The notes: generated from the letters alone by a model not told the origin. Positions 52,524 through 61,528 are shown, numbered from the stretch's first letter. The stretch is DNA of 64,000 nt from Exiguobacterium sp. RIT594 (GCF_003339585.1 NZ_QPKF01000004.1:62001-126000); one strand, 5' to 3'. A program made the numbers and translations.

Positions 52524-52848
52524 ACCGTTTCCCCCTTGCCAGTGACCACAGCTGGTCTTACCAAAAATAGTATAACACTTGTCACACGATATTTTATCAA
52601 TCAGTTACAAAATGAGCAAACATTTTCAGGAATATTTTCCAAAAAGAAATATCGTTTTTAGTGTTTCTCTATAGGAAAGGTCTTTGTTCAGACTTTCAAT
52701 TGAAAAAAAGACCGGAATCAAGCAAGTTGGGAGCTTTTAACAAAATGAAGGATTGACAACATTGTGAACGTATCGTAGTTTAATGGTATAACCATTTTAA
52801 AACGGACGTTTATTTATTGTGTTATACGGACGCGGAAAGGGGTGCCAC
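52524..52848. other. Divergent control region between the bkd and paa operons
   Basis: This 325-base gap has no gene. It is AT-rich. Leftward, a -10-like TATACT lies at 52569-52574 (minus strand) without a clear -35. Rightward it holds the paa promoter and two palindromes described separately. A weak CodY-like stretch is at 52621-52635. Confidence 0.6.
52753..52811 (+). promoter_or_regulatory. paa operon promoter with two palindromes downstream of the -10
   Basis: TTGACA (52753-52758) and TAGTTT (52776-52781) are 17 bases apart. Immediately after are two inverted repeats, AATGGT-ATA-ACCATT (52782-52796) and AAACG-GA-CGTTT (52800-52811). Either could bind the PaaX repressor encoded at the end of the operon. 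Confidence 0.6.
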
Positions 52849-54144
52849 TTGTATAACGAAATCTTGGAAACGATGGAAGCAGAAGAACGATCGCGCTTAC
52901 AGCTTGCAAGTTTACGTGAGACCGTTCGTCATGTGATGGAACATGTTCCGTTTTATCAGACCCGATTCATGGAACGGGGTCTGAATCCGGAGGCATTCCA
53001 AACGATGGCGGATATTCAAAAGTTACCGTTCACATACAAAAGTGATTTGCGGGAACAGTATCCGTTTGGCTTGTTTGCGGTTCCGCCACAGGAAGCGGTC
53101 CGGATCCATGCCTCTTCCGGAACAAGCGGAAAACCGACCGTCGTCGGTTATACACAAAGTGACCTCGATGACTGGTCGACCGCTGTCGCACGTGGTCTGG
53201 TCGCCATCGGTGCTGAAAAAACCGACTTGTTGCACAATGCTTACGGCTACGGTTTATTCACCGGCGGACTGGGTCTGCACGGCGGAGCCGAACAACTCGG
53301 CATGACGATTGTCCCGGTCTCCGGCGGCAATACGGACCGGCAGATTACATTGATTGAAGATTTTCAGCCACGGGGAATTTGCGGAACACCTTCTTATATG
53401 TTGCATCTTGCGGAACGGATGGAAGAAAAGGGACTGGATCCGAAGACGAGCAGCCTGCAGTACGGGATTTTTGGAGCCGAGCCATGGTCGGAAGAATTAC
53501 GGCAAACCCTCGAAAACAAGTGGGGAATCCGGGCTTTTGACATCTACGGTCTCAGTGAAATCATGGGGCCCGGTGTCGCGATGGAGTGTCAGGAACAAAA
53601 CGGATTACATCTGATGGATGATTTGTTTATCACAGAAGTCATTGATCCCGTAACGGGTGAACCGCTGCCAGAAGGAATAGTCGGGGAACTCGTTTTTACA
53701 AGTTTAAAAAAGAAAGCGCTTCCAATCATTCGGTATCGCACCGGAGACCTGGCATCCGTCACGACAAAACTGTGCGGCTGCGGCCGAACGACGACCCGGA
53801 TGTCGCGGGTCAAAGGGCGGACGGATGACATGATGATCATCCGCGGCGTCAACGTCTTTCCGTCCGAAATCGAACGGGTGCTGCTGCAACAACCGGGTGT
53901 CACACCGCACTATCAAATTCACCGGATTCAACGGGCCGGGCTTGAAGCATTGGAACTGCACATCGAACTTGAACCGGGAACAGTTGCGGAAGAGTTGAAG
54001 CGGATCGTCTGTCATGCGATGAAAACAGAATGTCTGATCTCGGTTGACCTCGTTTGTCACCCGCCATACGGTCTTCCGCGCTCTGAAGGGAAGGCCGTCC
54101 GGATCATCGACCGTCGCGCAGCGTCTGAGAAGAAGTTTGTTTAA
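52849..54144 (+). CDS. paaK: Phenylacetate-CoA ligase
   Basis: A 431-residue AMP-forming ligase. The adenylate loop is SSGTSGKPTVVGYT near residue 97, then YGLSEIMGPGVAMEC, RYRTGDLASV and RGVNVFPSEIERVL typical of PaaK. It activates phenylacetate to phenylacetyl-CoA, the first step of the pathway and the source of the PaaX ligand. The start is TTG at 52849, with AAAGGGGTG upstream. A GTG at 52819 in frame lies before this site. Confidence 0.93.
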   Translation: MYNEILETMEAEERSRLQLASLRETVRHVMEHVPFYQTRFMERGLNPEAFQTMADIQKLPFTYKSDLREQYPFGLFAVPPQEAVRIHASSGTSGKPTVVGYTQSDLDDWSTAVARGLVAIGAEKTDLLHNAYGYGLFTGGLGLHGGAEQLGMTIVPVSGGNTDRQITLIEDFQPRGICGTPSYMLHLAERMEEKGLDPKTSSLQYGIFGAEPWSEELRQTLENKWGIRAFDIYGLSEIMGPGVAMECQEQNGLHLMDDLFITEVIDPVTGEPLPEGIVGELVFTSLKKKALPIIRYRTGDLASVTTKLCGCGRTTTRMSRVKGRTDDMMIIRGVNVFPSEIERVLLQQPGVTPHYQIHRIQRAGLEALELHIELEPGTVAEELKRIVCHAMKTECLISVDLVCHPPYGLPRSEGKAVRIIDRRAASEKKFV

Positions 54145-54161
54145 GCAGAGGAGGAACTGAA

Positions 54162-55133
54162 ATGTACGATGCGACGCATCTTTTTGAACCACCTGTCATG
54201 ACTGAAGAAGAAAAATTGGAACGGTTTAAAGAACGAATTGAAAACGGAGAAAAAATCGAAGCGGACGACTGGATGCCTGATTTCTACCGCGACACGCTGA
54301 TTAAGCTGATTTCCATGCACGGCATCAGTGAAATCATGGGGGCTTTACCAGAAAAGGAATGGGTGCCAAAAGCTCCGTCGTTACGCCGGAAGCTCGGCAT
54401 CATGGCAAAAGTCCAGGATGAGATGGGGCACGGTCAACTTCTGCTTCGGGTCGTCGAGGATCTGATGAAGCCGTATGGAAAAACACGGGCCGACTTAATG
54501 GATGATTTGTTTACGGGACGCCTGAAATTCCATAACGTCTTCCACATGCCGACCCGTTCGTGGGCAGATGCCGGAACGATCGGCTGGCTCGTCGACGGAG
54601 CAGCCATCATTACTCAGACGAATATGCTCGGGGCTTCCTACGGTCCTTATGCACGGGCATTGCAACGGATTTGTGCAGAGGAAGTCTTCCATGCCCAGCA
54701 CGGTGAGTCGATCATCATGGCACTGGCGGAAGGGACACCGGAACAAAAAGCGATGATTCAGGAATCCCTGGATGAGTGGTGGGAATCCCTCTTGATGTTC
54801 TTCGGTCCGGCGACGAAAGAGACGACCGGCACGTCAAAGCAGGACGTGACGATTGCCTACAAAATCCGGACGAAGACGAACGAAGAGTTGCGTCAAAATT
54901 TCTTTACGAAATACGTTCCCCGCATCCGTTCGCTCGGACTTGTCATTCCGGATCCGACATTACGATTCGACGAGGAGACAGGACAGTGGATTTACGCCCA
55001 GCCGGACTGGACGGAATTCAAGAAAATCATTCAAGGCGGCGGCCCCCGTTCGAAGGAACGGCTCGCCTTACGCCAAACTTCGTATCAAAACAATGCGTGG
55101 GTACGCGAGGCACTTGCTGAGACGATCGGCTGA
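54162..55133 (+). CDS. paaA: Phenylacetyl-CoA epoxidase catalytic subunit PaaA
   Basis: A 323-residue ferritin-like di-iron oxygenase subunit. Iron ligands appear in KVQDEMGHGQ and EEVFHAQHGE (ExxH pairs). It inserts one oxygen atom into the ring of phenylacetyl-CoA to give the 1,2-epoxide. GGAGG precedes the ATG. It leads a tight block paaA-paaB-paaC-paaD whose products form the multicomponent epoxidase. Confidence 0.95.
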   Translation: MYDATHLFEPPVMTEEEKLERFKERIENGEKIEADDWMPDFYRDTLIKLISMHGISEIMGALPEKEWVPKAPSLRRKLGIMAKVQDEMGHGQLLLRVVEDLMKPYGKTRADLMDDLFTGRLKFHNVFHMPTRSWADAGTIGWLVDGAAIITQTNMLGASYGPYARALQRICAEEVFHAQHGESIIMALAEGTPEQKAMIQESLDEWWESLLMFFGPATKETTGTSKQDVTIAYKIRTKTNEELRQNFFTKYVPRIRSLGLVIPDPTLRFDEETGQWIYAQPDWTEFKKIIQGGGPRSKERLALRQTSYQNNAWVREALAETIG

Positions 55134-55146
55134 AGGAGGAGAGACC

Positions 55147-55491
55147 ATGACGGAAACGTTTTATCAGGAGTTCGAGATTTTCAGTAAACGGACGCCGAAT
55201 GCCGCTTTTACGCATCAATTCAGCTTACTGGCACCGAATAAAGAAATGGCCCTGTTGATGGCGCAGGAAAACTTCATGCGCCGGGAGCCGGTCGTCGACA
55301 TCTGGGTCGTCAAACGGGAAGACATCCGGGGAATGACACCGGATGAAAAACAAATGCTGCAACGGCTGGATAACAAAGATTACCGGACGACGAAAGGGTA
55401 CGGCTACCTGAAGAAAAAATGGCGTCATTATGAACAACAGATGCTCGACGAAAAAGAAATCATGTCCTGGCAAGGAGGCGATTCCAAATGA
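55147..55491 (+). CDS. paaB: Phenylacetyl-CoA epoxidase subunit PaaB
   Basis: A 114-residue structural subunit (EFEIFSKRTPNAAFTHQFSL, NFMRREPVVDIWVVKREDI). It bridges PaaA-PaaC pairs in the complex (family knowledge). The ATG at 55147 follows AGGAGGAG. The frame is open upstream into paaA back to 54853, but that extension overlaps paaA and was rejected. The stop overlaps the paaC start in ATGA. Confidence 0.93.
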   Translation: MTETFYQEFEIFSKRTPNAAFTHQFSLLAPNKEMALLMAQENFMRREPVVDIWVVKREDIRGMTPDEKQMLQRLDNKDYRTTKGYGYLKKKWRHYEQQMLDEKEIMSWQGGDSK

Positions 55492-56273
55492 CGGAAGCAG
55501 AACGTTTGGCGTTGGCTTCACTGCTCTATCAATTAGCGGATGACGACTTTTTATACGCCTACCGCGGATCGGAATGGTTGGGACTCGCCCCGCATATCGA
55601 AGAAGATGTCGCGTCGTCCTCGATTGCCCAGGATTCGATGGGGCATGCAGCGATGTACTATCAGCTGCTCGAAGAAATCGGCGAAGGAAAGGCTGATGCA
55701 CTCGCTCACGTCCGGCTTGCGCATGAACGGAAAAACTCGGTCCTCGTCGAACGGGTCAACGGACCGGGCTATTATATGGAAAACCCGGAATACGACTGGG
55801 CCTATGCCGTGGTCCGCAACTATTGTTATACGCTTGCGAAAAAGGTTCGGATCGACTCGTTGAAAAAAAGCAGTTATGCGCCGCTCGCGGCCCTCGCCGT
55901 CAAGGTCAACATGGAGTTGTATTATCATCTGTTGCACTGGCAAACGTGGTTCACGCAGTTGTATCAATCGACGGAAACCGCCCGTCAGAAGATGGATGCA
56001 GCCCTCGAACGGGTGCTCGCTGACTTCGGTGATCTGTTTGACTACGGGGAAGCAGCAGAGATGATTGACGAGATGCGCTTGATTGAAGGTCAAGGGATTT
56101 TACTGGATCGTTGGTATCAGGCACTGACACCGGTCCTCGTCGATCTGAACGTCACGTTGCCGGAAATGAACATGACCTACAACGGACGAAACGGGGAACA
56201 TTCGCCTGATTTGAACGATGCCTTATCGACGCTCGGGGAAGTGTATCTGCTCGATCAGTCAGCGGTATGGTGA
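55488..56273 (+). CDS. paaC: Phenylacetyl-CoA epoxidase subunit PaaC
   Basis: A 261-residue ferritin-like structural partner of PaaA (LYQLADDDFLYAYRGSEWLG, SIAQDSMGHAAMYYQLLEEI). PaaC lacks full catalytic iron function in studied members but is needed for activity. It overlaps paaB by four bases. Confidence 0.93.
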   Translation: MTEAERLALASLLYQLADDDFLYAYRGSEWLGLAPHIEEDVASSSIAQDSMGHAAMYYQLLEEIGEGKADALAHVRLAHERKNSVLVERVNGPGYYMENPEYDWAYAVVRNYCYTLAKKVRIDSLKKSSYAPLAALAVKVNMELYYHLLHWQTWFTQLYQSTETARQKMDAALERVLADFGDLFDYGEAAEMIDEMRLIEGQGILLDRWYQALTPVLVDLNVTLPEMNMTYNGRNGEHSPDLNDALSTLGEVYLLDQSAVW

Positions 56274-56287
56274 AGGGGGAACGGCAG

Positions 56288-56782
56288 ATGACGACAAGTT
56301 TAGAACAGGACATCCGGGAAGCACTTGATACGGTCAAGGATCCGGAAATTGATGCGGTCAGCATCCTCGATCTCGGGATGGTCGAAGCGACGGAATGGAC
56401 GGAGACACCGTTCGGATACGATGTCCGGATTACATTGCTCCCGACATTTTTAGGATGTCCGGCGCTTGATATCATCCAAAAGAATACCGAATTCGCGTTG
56501 TTACAAGTGCCTCAGGTCAATACGGTCGATGTCGTTTTTCTGTTTGATCCACCCTGGACATCGGACCGGATTACGGAACAAGGGATTGCCGGTCTGAAGT
56601 CGTTCGGGATTGCCCCGCCGCGGGTCGTCGACGGGAAATGGGAAATCGACTGTCCGTACTGCGGATCGACGTTCGTCTCGATTGAAAATCTGTTTGGTCC
56701 AACGGCTTGCCGCAGCATTTTATATTGTAAATCATGCAAAAATCCATTCGAGGCGATGAAACCCGTCTCTACTCTCATGTGA
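56288..56782 (+). CDS. paaD: Phenylacetate degradation protein PaaD (MIP18 family)
   Basis: A 164-residue protein. The MIP18/SufT-like N-terminal domain has DTVKDPEIDAVSILDLGMVE, and the C-terminal part has CPYC and CKSC pairs that probably bind a metal. It is thought to help assemble the metal centre of the epoxidase or its reductase (family inference). The ATG at 56288 follows AAGGGGG. An in-frame GTG at 56267 lies inside paaC. Confidence 0.9.
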   Translation: MTTSLEQDIREALDTVKDPEIDAVSILDLGMVEATEWTETPFGYDVRITLLPTFLGCPALDIIQKNTEFALLQVPQVNTVDVVFLFDPPWTSDRITEQGIAGLKSFGIAPPRVVDGKWEIDCPYCGSTFVSIENLFGPTACRSILYCKSCKNPFEAMKPVSTLM

Positions 56783-56797
56783 AGGAAGGTAATCATT

Positions 56798-57121
56798 ATG
56801 GTAAAACTAATCGCGCTTTATACACATCCGGAAAACAAGGAACAGTTTGACGAACATTACTTTAATGTCCATGGCCCACTGACGGCCAAGATTCCCGGTC
56901 TGCAACAGATGACGGTCACGAAAATCGTCGGTTCACCGATGGGCGGAGACGGTAAATACTACTTGATGTGTGAAATGGTCTACGAAAGCCATGAAACGAT
57001 GAAGGCCGGCATGCGTTCACTCGAAGGAAAAGCATCCGGAAAAGACTTGATGGGCTTTGCAGGAGATCTTGTGACGCTGATGATTGGTGAAGAAGTCCAT
57101 GCTGACGCCACAGTACGTTAA
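56798..57121 (+). CDS. EthD-family protein within the paa operon
   Basis: A 107-residue ferredoxin-like-fold protein (YTHPENKEQFDEHYFNVHGP, with the conserved histidine pair). EthD proteins accompany oxidative degradation systems, but their reaction is mostly unknown. AAGGAAGGT precedes the ATG. Its end overlaps the next gene by 23 bases, so it is firmly part of the operon. It takes the place where a PaaE reductase gene would stand in other bacteria, but it is not a reductase. Confidence 0.85.
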   Translation: MVKLIALYTHPENKEQFDEHYFNVHGPLTAKIPGLQQMTVTKIVGSPMGGDGKYYLMCEMVYESHETMKAGMRSLEGKASGKDLMGFAGDLVTLMIGEEVHADATVR

Positions 57122-57875
57122 GACAAGTATCGAAGGGCGAATCGGCCGGATTCGACTGAACCGTCCGGAACGTTACAATGCCTTGAACCGGACGATGATC
57201 CGGGAAATCGTCGAAGCGATGGAACGGTTTGATCAGGACGAAGCGATTACAGTCATTGTCCTGAACGGGGAAGGAAAATCCTTTTCAGCCGGAGCCGATA
57301 TCGATGAGATGGTCGACGCAACGCCGATTTCGATGGAATTACTCGATCCATTTGCCGATTGGGACCGGATCAGCCGGTTGCATAAGCCGCTGATTGCGGC
57401 GGTTCATGGATTTGTGCTCGGTGGTGGTTTTGAACTGGCACTGGCATGTGATTTGATTTATGCGACACCGGAGACCCAGTTCGGTTTCCCGGAAGTCGGA
57501 CTCGGTGTCATGCCGGGCGCCGGCGGGACCCAACGCCTGACGAAACGGATCGGGCGGACCCGGGCCCTTGAATGGTTATGGACGGGAGACCGGATGCCGG
57601 CATCGGAAGCGGAACGTCTTGGAATCATCAACCGGATCGTGGAAGCAGATCAACTCGAGGCAAGTGTTTTGAAAGTTGCTGAACGGATTGCGGCACAACC
57701 GGTGATGTCCGTGCGACTGATCAAAGATGCAGTCGATAAGGCAGGTGACCTGTCGTTGCAAGACGGCATGGATCATGAACGAAGAAATTTCTACTTACTA
57801 TTCGGGACGAATGATCAGACGGAAGGGATGAAAGCCTTCCTTGACAAACGTCAACCGGCATTCAAAGGAAACTAA
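57099..57875 (+). CDS. paaF: Enoyl-CoA hydratase/isomerase (PaaF-like)
   Basis: A 258-residue crotonase-fold protein. The oxyanion-hole segment is SFSAGADIDEM, the two catalytic glutamates are in GGGFELALACD and FPEVGLGVMPGAGGTQ, so it should be an active hydratase. It probably hydrates 2,3-dehydroadipyl-CoA. The ATG at 57099 lies inside the EthD gene, so translation is coupled. Its ribosome binding site is weak. Which of the two hydratases in the operon plays PaaF and which PaaG cannot be settled from sequence. Confidence 0.85.
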   Translation: MLTPQYVKTSIEGRIGRIRLNRPERYNALNRTMIREIVEAMERFDQDEAITVIVLNGEGKSFSAGADIDEMVDATPISMELLDPFADWDRISRLHKPLIAAVHGFVLGGGFELALACDLIYATPETQFGFPEVGLGVMPGAGGTQRLTKRIGRTRALEWLWTGDRMPASEAERLGIINRIVEADQLEASVLKVAERIAAQPVMSVRLIKDAVDKAGDLSLQDGMDHERRNFYLLFGTNDQTEGMKAFLDKRQPAFKGN

Positions 57876-57889
57876 AGGGAGTGGGAGCT

Positions 57890-59398
57890 ATGTCAACGGT
57901 ACATGAAAAAACAATCGAGATGAAACGTTCCGTCTATCATCTGGTCATCAACGGCGAGCAAGTCGAAGGGACATCAGGGGAGACCTTCAAGACCTATAAT
58001 CCGGCAACCGGCGAAGTCATCGCCGAAGTCGCCAAAGCGTCAAAAGAAGATGCCGATCGTGCGGTACAGGCGGCACGCGAAGCGTTTGATCACGGGAAGT
58101 GGAAAATGTGGCCGGTCGGCCGCCGGTCGCAAGTCCTGAACAAAATTGCCGGGATCATGCGTTCACGTTTCAATGAACTGGTGGAACTCGAGATTCTCGA
58201 TACCGGAAAATCCCTCGCCGCGGCACAAGGGCAGATCACGCAAGCGATTGAAGACTTTGAGTTTTATGCCGGCGCCATCGTCGGTCACCGCGGTGCCGTT
58301 AATAACGTGCCGGGACAGTTCCATAACTACACAGAAAAAGAACCGGTCGGTGTCTGCGCCCAAATCATTCCATGGAACTATCCATTGATGATGGCCGCCT
58401 GGAAAGTTGCACCGGCGATCGCGGTCGGCTGTTCGGTTGTCGTCAAACCGGCGACACTGACACCGTTGACAGCCATCATCCTCGGCGAGATTTGTCTCGA
58501 AGCCGGTGTACCGGCAGGTGTCGTCAACGTCATTCCGGGATCGGGCCGCGAAATCGGCAACCACTTGGTGGAGCACCCGAATGTCGACAAAGTCGCCTTT
58601 ACCGGTTCGACACCGGTCGGAAAAGATATCATGGGCCGGGCATCGGAAAGCTTAAAACGCGTCACGTTGGAACTCGGCGGTAAATCACCGAACCTCGTGT
58701 TTGAGGATGCCGACATCACGGCAGCCGTCGACGGGTCACTGTTCGGTATCTTCTACAACAGCGGACAGTCATGCGAAGCCCGGTCGCGCCTGTATGTCCA
58801 TGAAGACATTTACGATACGTTCATGGAACAATTCGTCGCCAAAACAAAACAATTGGTACTCGGTAATCCGTTTGATAAAGGGACGCATGTCGGGGCTATC
58901 ATCGATCAACAACAGCTTGATGTCATCGACGGTTATGTCCAGTCGGCAAAAGCGGACGGAGCTACGATCTTGACGGGAGGTCAAATCGAGAAAGTGGCTG
59001 GTTTTGAAGAAGGTTTCTGGTATGCACCGACAATCATTGCCGATGTCACACACGAGATGAAAGTTGTCCAGGAAGAAATCTTTGGACCGGTCGTCGTCGT
59101 GATGAAGTTCAAGGATGAAAAAGAAGCCGTTCGTTTAGCAAACGACACGGAGTTCGGACTTGGGTCGGCAATTTGGACAAAAGACGGAGCACGCGCGACG
59201 CGGATTGCGAATCAAATCAAAGCCGGTATCGTCATGATCAACTGTCCGTTCTCAGCCTTCCCGGGCACACCGTTCGGCGGCTACAAACAATCTGGTTTCG
59301 GGCGCGAACTCTGCATCGAGACACTTGATTTATATACGGAAACGAAAAGTATCCTGTCGTATTACGGCAGTCGTCCACTTAATCCGTTCGGACTGTAA
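57890..59398 (+). CDS. Aldehyde dehydrogenase in the paa operon
   Basis: A 502-residue NAD-type aldehyde dehydrogenase. It has IIPWNYPLMMAAWKVAPAIA, the general-base glutamate in TLELGGKSPNLVF, and the catalytic cysteine in NSGQSCEARSR. It lacks the C-terminal MaoC hydratase domain of PaaZ. It might oxidise the ring-opened semialdehyde, or phenylacetaldehyde to phenylacetate. The betaine-aldehyde-dehydrogenase-like body fits either. AAAGGGAGTG precedes the ATG at 57890. A terminator-like hairpin follows. Confidence 0.88.
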   Translation: MSTVHEKTIEMKRSVYHLVINGEQVEGTSGETFKTYNPATGEVIAEVAKASKEDADRAVQAAREAFDHGKWKMWPVGRRSQVLNKIAGIMRSRFNELVELEILDTGKSLAAAQGQITQAIEDFEFYAGAIVGHRGAVNNVPGQFHNYTEKEPVGVCAQIIPWNYPLMMAAWKVAPAIAVGCSVVVKPATLTPLTAIILGEICLEAGVPAGVVNVIPGSGREIGNHLVEHPNVDKVAFTGSTPVGKDIMGRASESLKRVTLELGGKSPNLVFEDADITAAVDGSLFGIFYNSGQSCEARSRLYVHEDIYDTFMEQFVAKTKQLVLGNPFDKGTHVGAIIDQQQLDVIDGYVQSAKADGATILTGGQIEKVAGFEEGFWYAPTIIADVTHEMKVVQEEIFGPVVVVMKFKDEKEAVRLANDTEFGLGSAIWTKDGARATRIANQIKAGIVMINCPFSAFPGTPFGGYKQSGFGRELCIETLDLYTETKSILSYYGSRPLNPFGL

Positions 59399-59406
59399 AA
59401 ACCAAG

Positions 59407-59434
59407 CGTGCGGACGTTCGTCCGCACGTTTTTT
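59407..59434 (+). terminator. Intra-operon terminator-like hairpin in the paa cluster
   Basis: CGTGCGGAC and GTCCGCACG form a perfect 9-base GC-rich stem with a GTTC loop, followed by six T, directly before the AAAGGAGG site of the hydroxyacyl-CoA dehydrogenase gene. It should reduce read-through into the beta-oxidation part of the operon. Confidence 0.85.
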
Positions 59435-59450
59435 AAAGGAGGAAAATCAG

Positions 59451-60323
59451 ATGATGGTTCAACAGATGGTGGTCGTAGGGTCAGGTGTGATGGGCAGAGG
59501 GATTGCATACGTAGCAGCAGCCAGCGGATTTGCCGTGACATTGGTCGATGTCGAGCAACAGTTGCTGACGTCCGCACAACAGGAATTGGAACAGGTTGCC
59601 GATAAAGCCATCGTCCGAGGGAAAATGACGACGGAAGAAGTCGGGCAACTGTTCGACCGTTTGCGTTATGCAACGGATTTAAAGGAGTCTGTCAGAGACG
59701 CAGATCTTGTGATTGAAGCCGTTCCGGAACGGCTTGAGATTAAGCGGACAGTCTTTGAGACACTGGACCGTTATGCGCCGGCTGGTTGTATTTTTGCGAC
59801 CAATACGTCGACGATGAGCCCGACCGAGATTGCTTCGTTTACGAAACGTCCGGAACGGGTCATGGCGATGCATTTCTTTAATCCGGTTCACCGGATGCCG
59901 CTCGTCGAACTGGCACGGGGGCTTGAAACGTCAGAAGAGACCGTGTCGATTTGTGAAACCGTTGCGCAACAAATGGGGAAAGAGACAGTTGTCATCCGGG
60001 AGTTTCCCGGATTCGTCACGTCACGCATCAGTGCCCTTGTCGGCAATGAAGCATTTTATATGTTGCAGGAAGGACTCGGCACACCGGAAGAAATTGATAA
60101 AGCAATTAAGCTCGGACTGAACTATCCGATGGGACCGTTCGAACTCGGGGATCTCGTCGGACTCGACACCCGCTTAAACAATCTACGGTATCTTCACGAA
60201 AAGTTAGGCGAAAAATACCGTCCGGCACCGCTCCTCGAACAATACGTCAAAGCAGGACGTCTCGGACGGAAAACCGGGCGCGGCGTCTATGATTATTCGG
60301 ACAGCGGGGTGAAGAGCCGATGA
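59451..60323 (+). CDS. paaH: 3-hydroxyacyl-CoA dehydrogenase (PaaH-like)
   Basis: A 290-residue enzyme with the NAD-binding VVGSGVMGRGIAYVAAASG and HFFNPVHRMPLVEL carrying the catalytic histidine. It oxidises 3-hydroxyadipyl-CoA to 3-oxoadipyl-CoA. AAAGGAGG precedes the ATG at 59451. The frame is open upstream, but earlier starts overlap the aldehyde dehydrogenase gene. Its stop overlaps the thiolase start in ATGA. Confidence 0.92.
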   Translation: MMVQQMVVVGSGVMGRGIAYVAAASGFAVTLVDVEQQLLTSAQQELEQVADKAIVRGKMTTEEVGQLFDRLRYATDLKESVRDADLVIEAVPERLEIKRTVFETLDRYAPAGCIFATNTSTMSPTEIASFTKRPERVMAMHFFNPVHRMPLVELARGLETSEETVSICETVAQQMGKETVVIREFPGFVTSRISALVGNEAFYMLQEGLGTPEEIDKAIKLGLNYPMGPFELGDLVGLDTRLNNLRYLHEKLGEKYRPAPLLEQYVKAGRLGRKTGRGVYDYSDSGVKSR

Positions 60324-61528
60324 GACGTGTCGCGATCATGGATGCGGTCCGTACACCAATCGGCCGCTATAACGGAGTACTCAAAGACGTCCGGCCGGAT
60401 GATTTAGGGGCTTGTGTCATCAAAGCGCTCGTTGATCGAAATCCGGAGCTGGATCCGCATTTAATCGAAGAAGTGATTTTTGGAAATGCCAATCAGGCGG
60501 GAGAAGACAACCGGAATGTCGCCCGCATGTCTGGCCTGCTTGCCGGTCTGCCGGTCGAAGTTGCCGGAACAACCGTTAACCGGTTGTGCGGTTCCGGACT
60601 CGATGCTGTCATCGCCGCAGCCCGGGCGATTGCGATGAACGAAGGGGAGATTTATATTGCCGGCGGAACGGAAAGCATGACCCGGGCTCCGCTCGTCATG
60701 GGCAAGCCGGAAACCGGTTTCGCCCGCGGGAATCCGGCGATCTACGATACGACGATCGGGTGGCGGTTCGTCAATGAAAAACTACAAGATATGTACGGAA
60801 CAGACTCGATGCCGGAGACAGCGGAACATGTAGCGGTCCGCTATGGTATCTCTCGGGAGGCACAGGATGATTTTGCCTATTTAAGTCAGCAACGGGCGAA
60901 ACAGGCGATGGAGACACATCGTTTTCAAACAGAACTTGTTCCGGTGCAGTATACGACACGCAAAGGACAGGTCGTCGAAGTGAAGACGGATGAACATCCA
61001 CGTCCCGACACGAGTCGTGAAAAACTGGGCACGCTTAAAAGCCTGTTTCCGAACGGCACCGTCACGGCAGGGAATGCTTCCGGTGTCAACGACGGGGCAG
61101 CTGCCTTGTTATTGATGAGTGAAGAAACAGCGGAACGTCTCGGGTTGACGCCGCTCGCCTATTACCGGGCCAGTGCCGTTGCCGGCGTCGAACCGGCTGT
61201 CATGGGAATCGGACCGGTTGATGCGACGCGCAAAGCGCTGAACCGGGCAGGATTGACGGTCGACCAGCTGGATTTGATTGAACTCAACGAAGCGTTTGCG
61301 GCGCAAAGCGTCGCCTGTATGCAAGAACTCGAATTACCAGCGGAAAAAGTTAATGTCAACGGAGGAGCGATTGCCTTTGGTCATCCGCTCGGTGCCAGTG
61401 GGGCACGGATTTTAACGACGTTGATTCACGAGATGTGCCGTACGAATCAGACATACGGTCTCGCGACGATGTGTGTCGGAGTCGGACAAGGCATTGCCCT
61501 CGTCGTTGAACGGGAGGGACTCACATGA
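60320..61528 (+). CDS. paaJ: Thiolase (PaaJ-like 3-oxoadipyl-CoA thiolase)
   Basis: A 402-residue thiolase. The acylated cysteine is in NRLCGSGLDAV, with the catalytic GHPLGASGAR and the second cysteine in MCVGVGQG. It cleaves 3-oxoadipyl-CoA to succinyl-CoA and acetyl-CoA, and can also cut the earlier dehydrosuberyl intermediate in studied systems. It is coupled by overlaps to the dehydrogenase before and the hydratase after. Confidence 0.92.
   Translation: MRRVAIMDAVRTPIGRYNGVLKDVRPDDLGACVIKALVDRNPELDPHLIEEVIFGNANQAGEDNRNVARMSGLLAGLPVEVAGTTVNRLCGSGLDAVIAAARAIAMNEGEIYIAGGTESMTRAPLVMGKPETGFARGNPAIYDTTIGWRFVNEKLQDMYGTDSMPETAEHVAVRYGISREAQDDFAYLSQQRAKQAMETHRFQTELVPVQYTTRKGQVVEVKTDEHPRPDTSREKLGTLKSLFPNGTVTAGNASGVNDGAAALLLMSEETAERLGLTPLAYYRASAVAGVEPAVMGIGPVDATRKALNRAGLTVDQLDLIELNEAFAAQSVACMQELELPAEKVNVNGGAIAFGHPLGASGARILTTLIHEMCRTNQTYGLATMCVGVGQGIALVVEREGLT

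Noticed and set aside
52621-52635. CodY-like box upstream of the bkd operon
   Set aside because: It has about four mismatches to the 15-base consensus in an AT-rich region, which is too weak without binding data.
54853-55146. Long in-frame extension upstream of paaB
   Set aside because: It overlaps paaA in another frame and is very rich in R and S, as expected of an out-of-frame reading. paaB has a strong ribosome binding site before 55147.
57890-59398. Call of the aldehyde dehydrogenase as PaaZ
   Set aside because: The MaoC-like hydratase domain is absent and the length is that of a plain aldehyde dehydrogenase.
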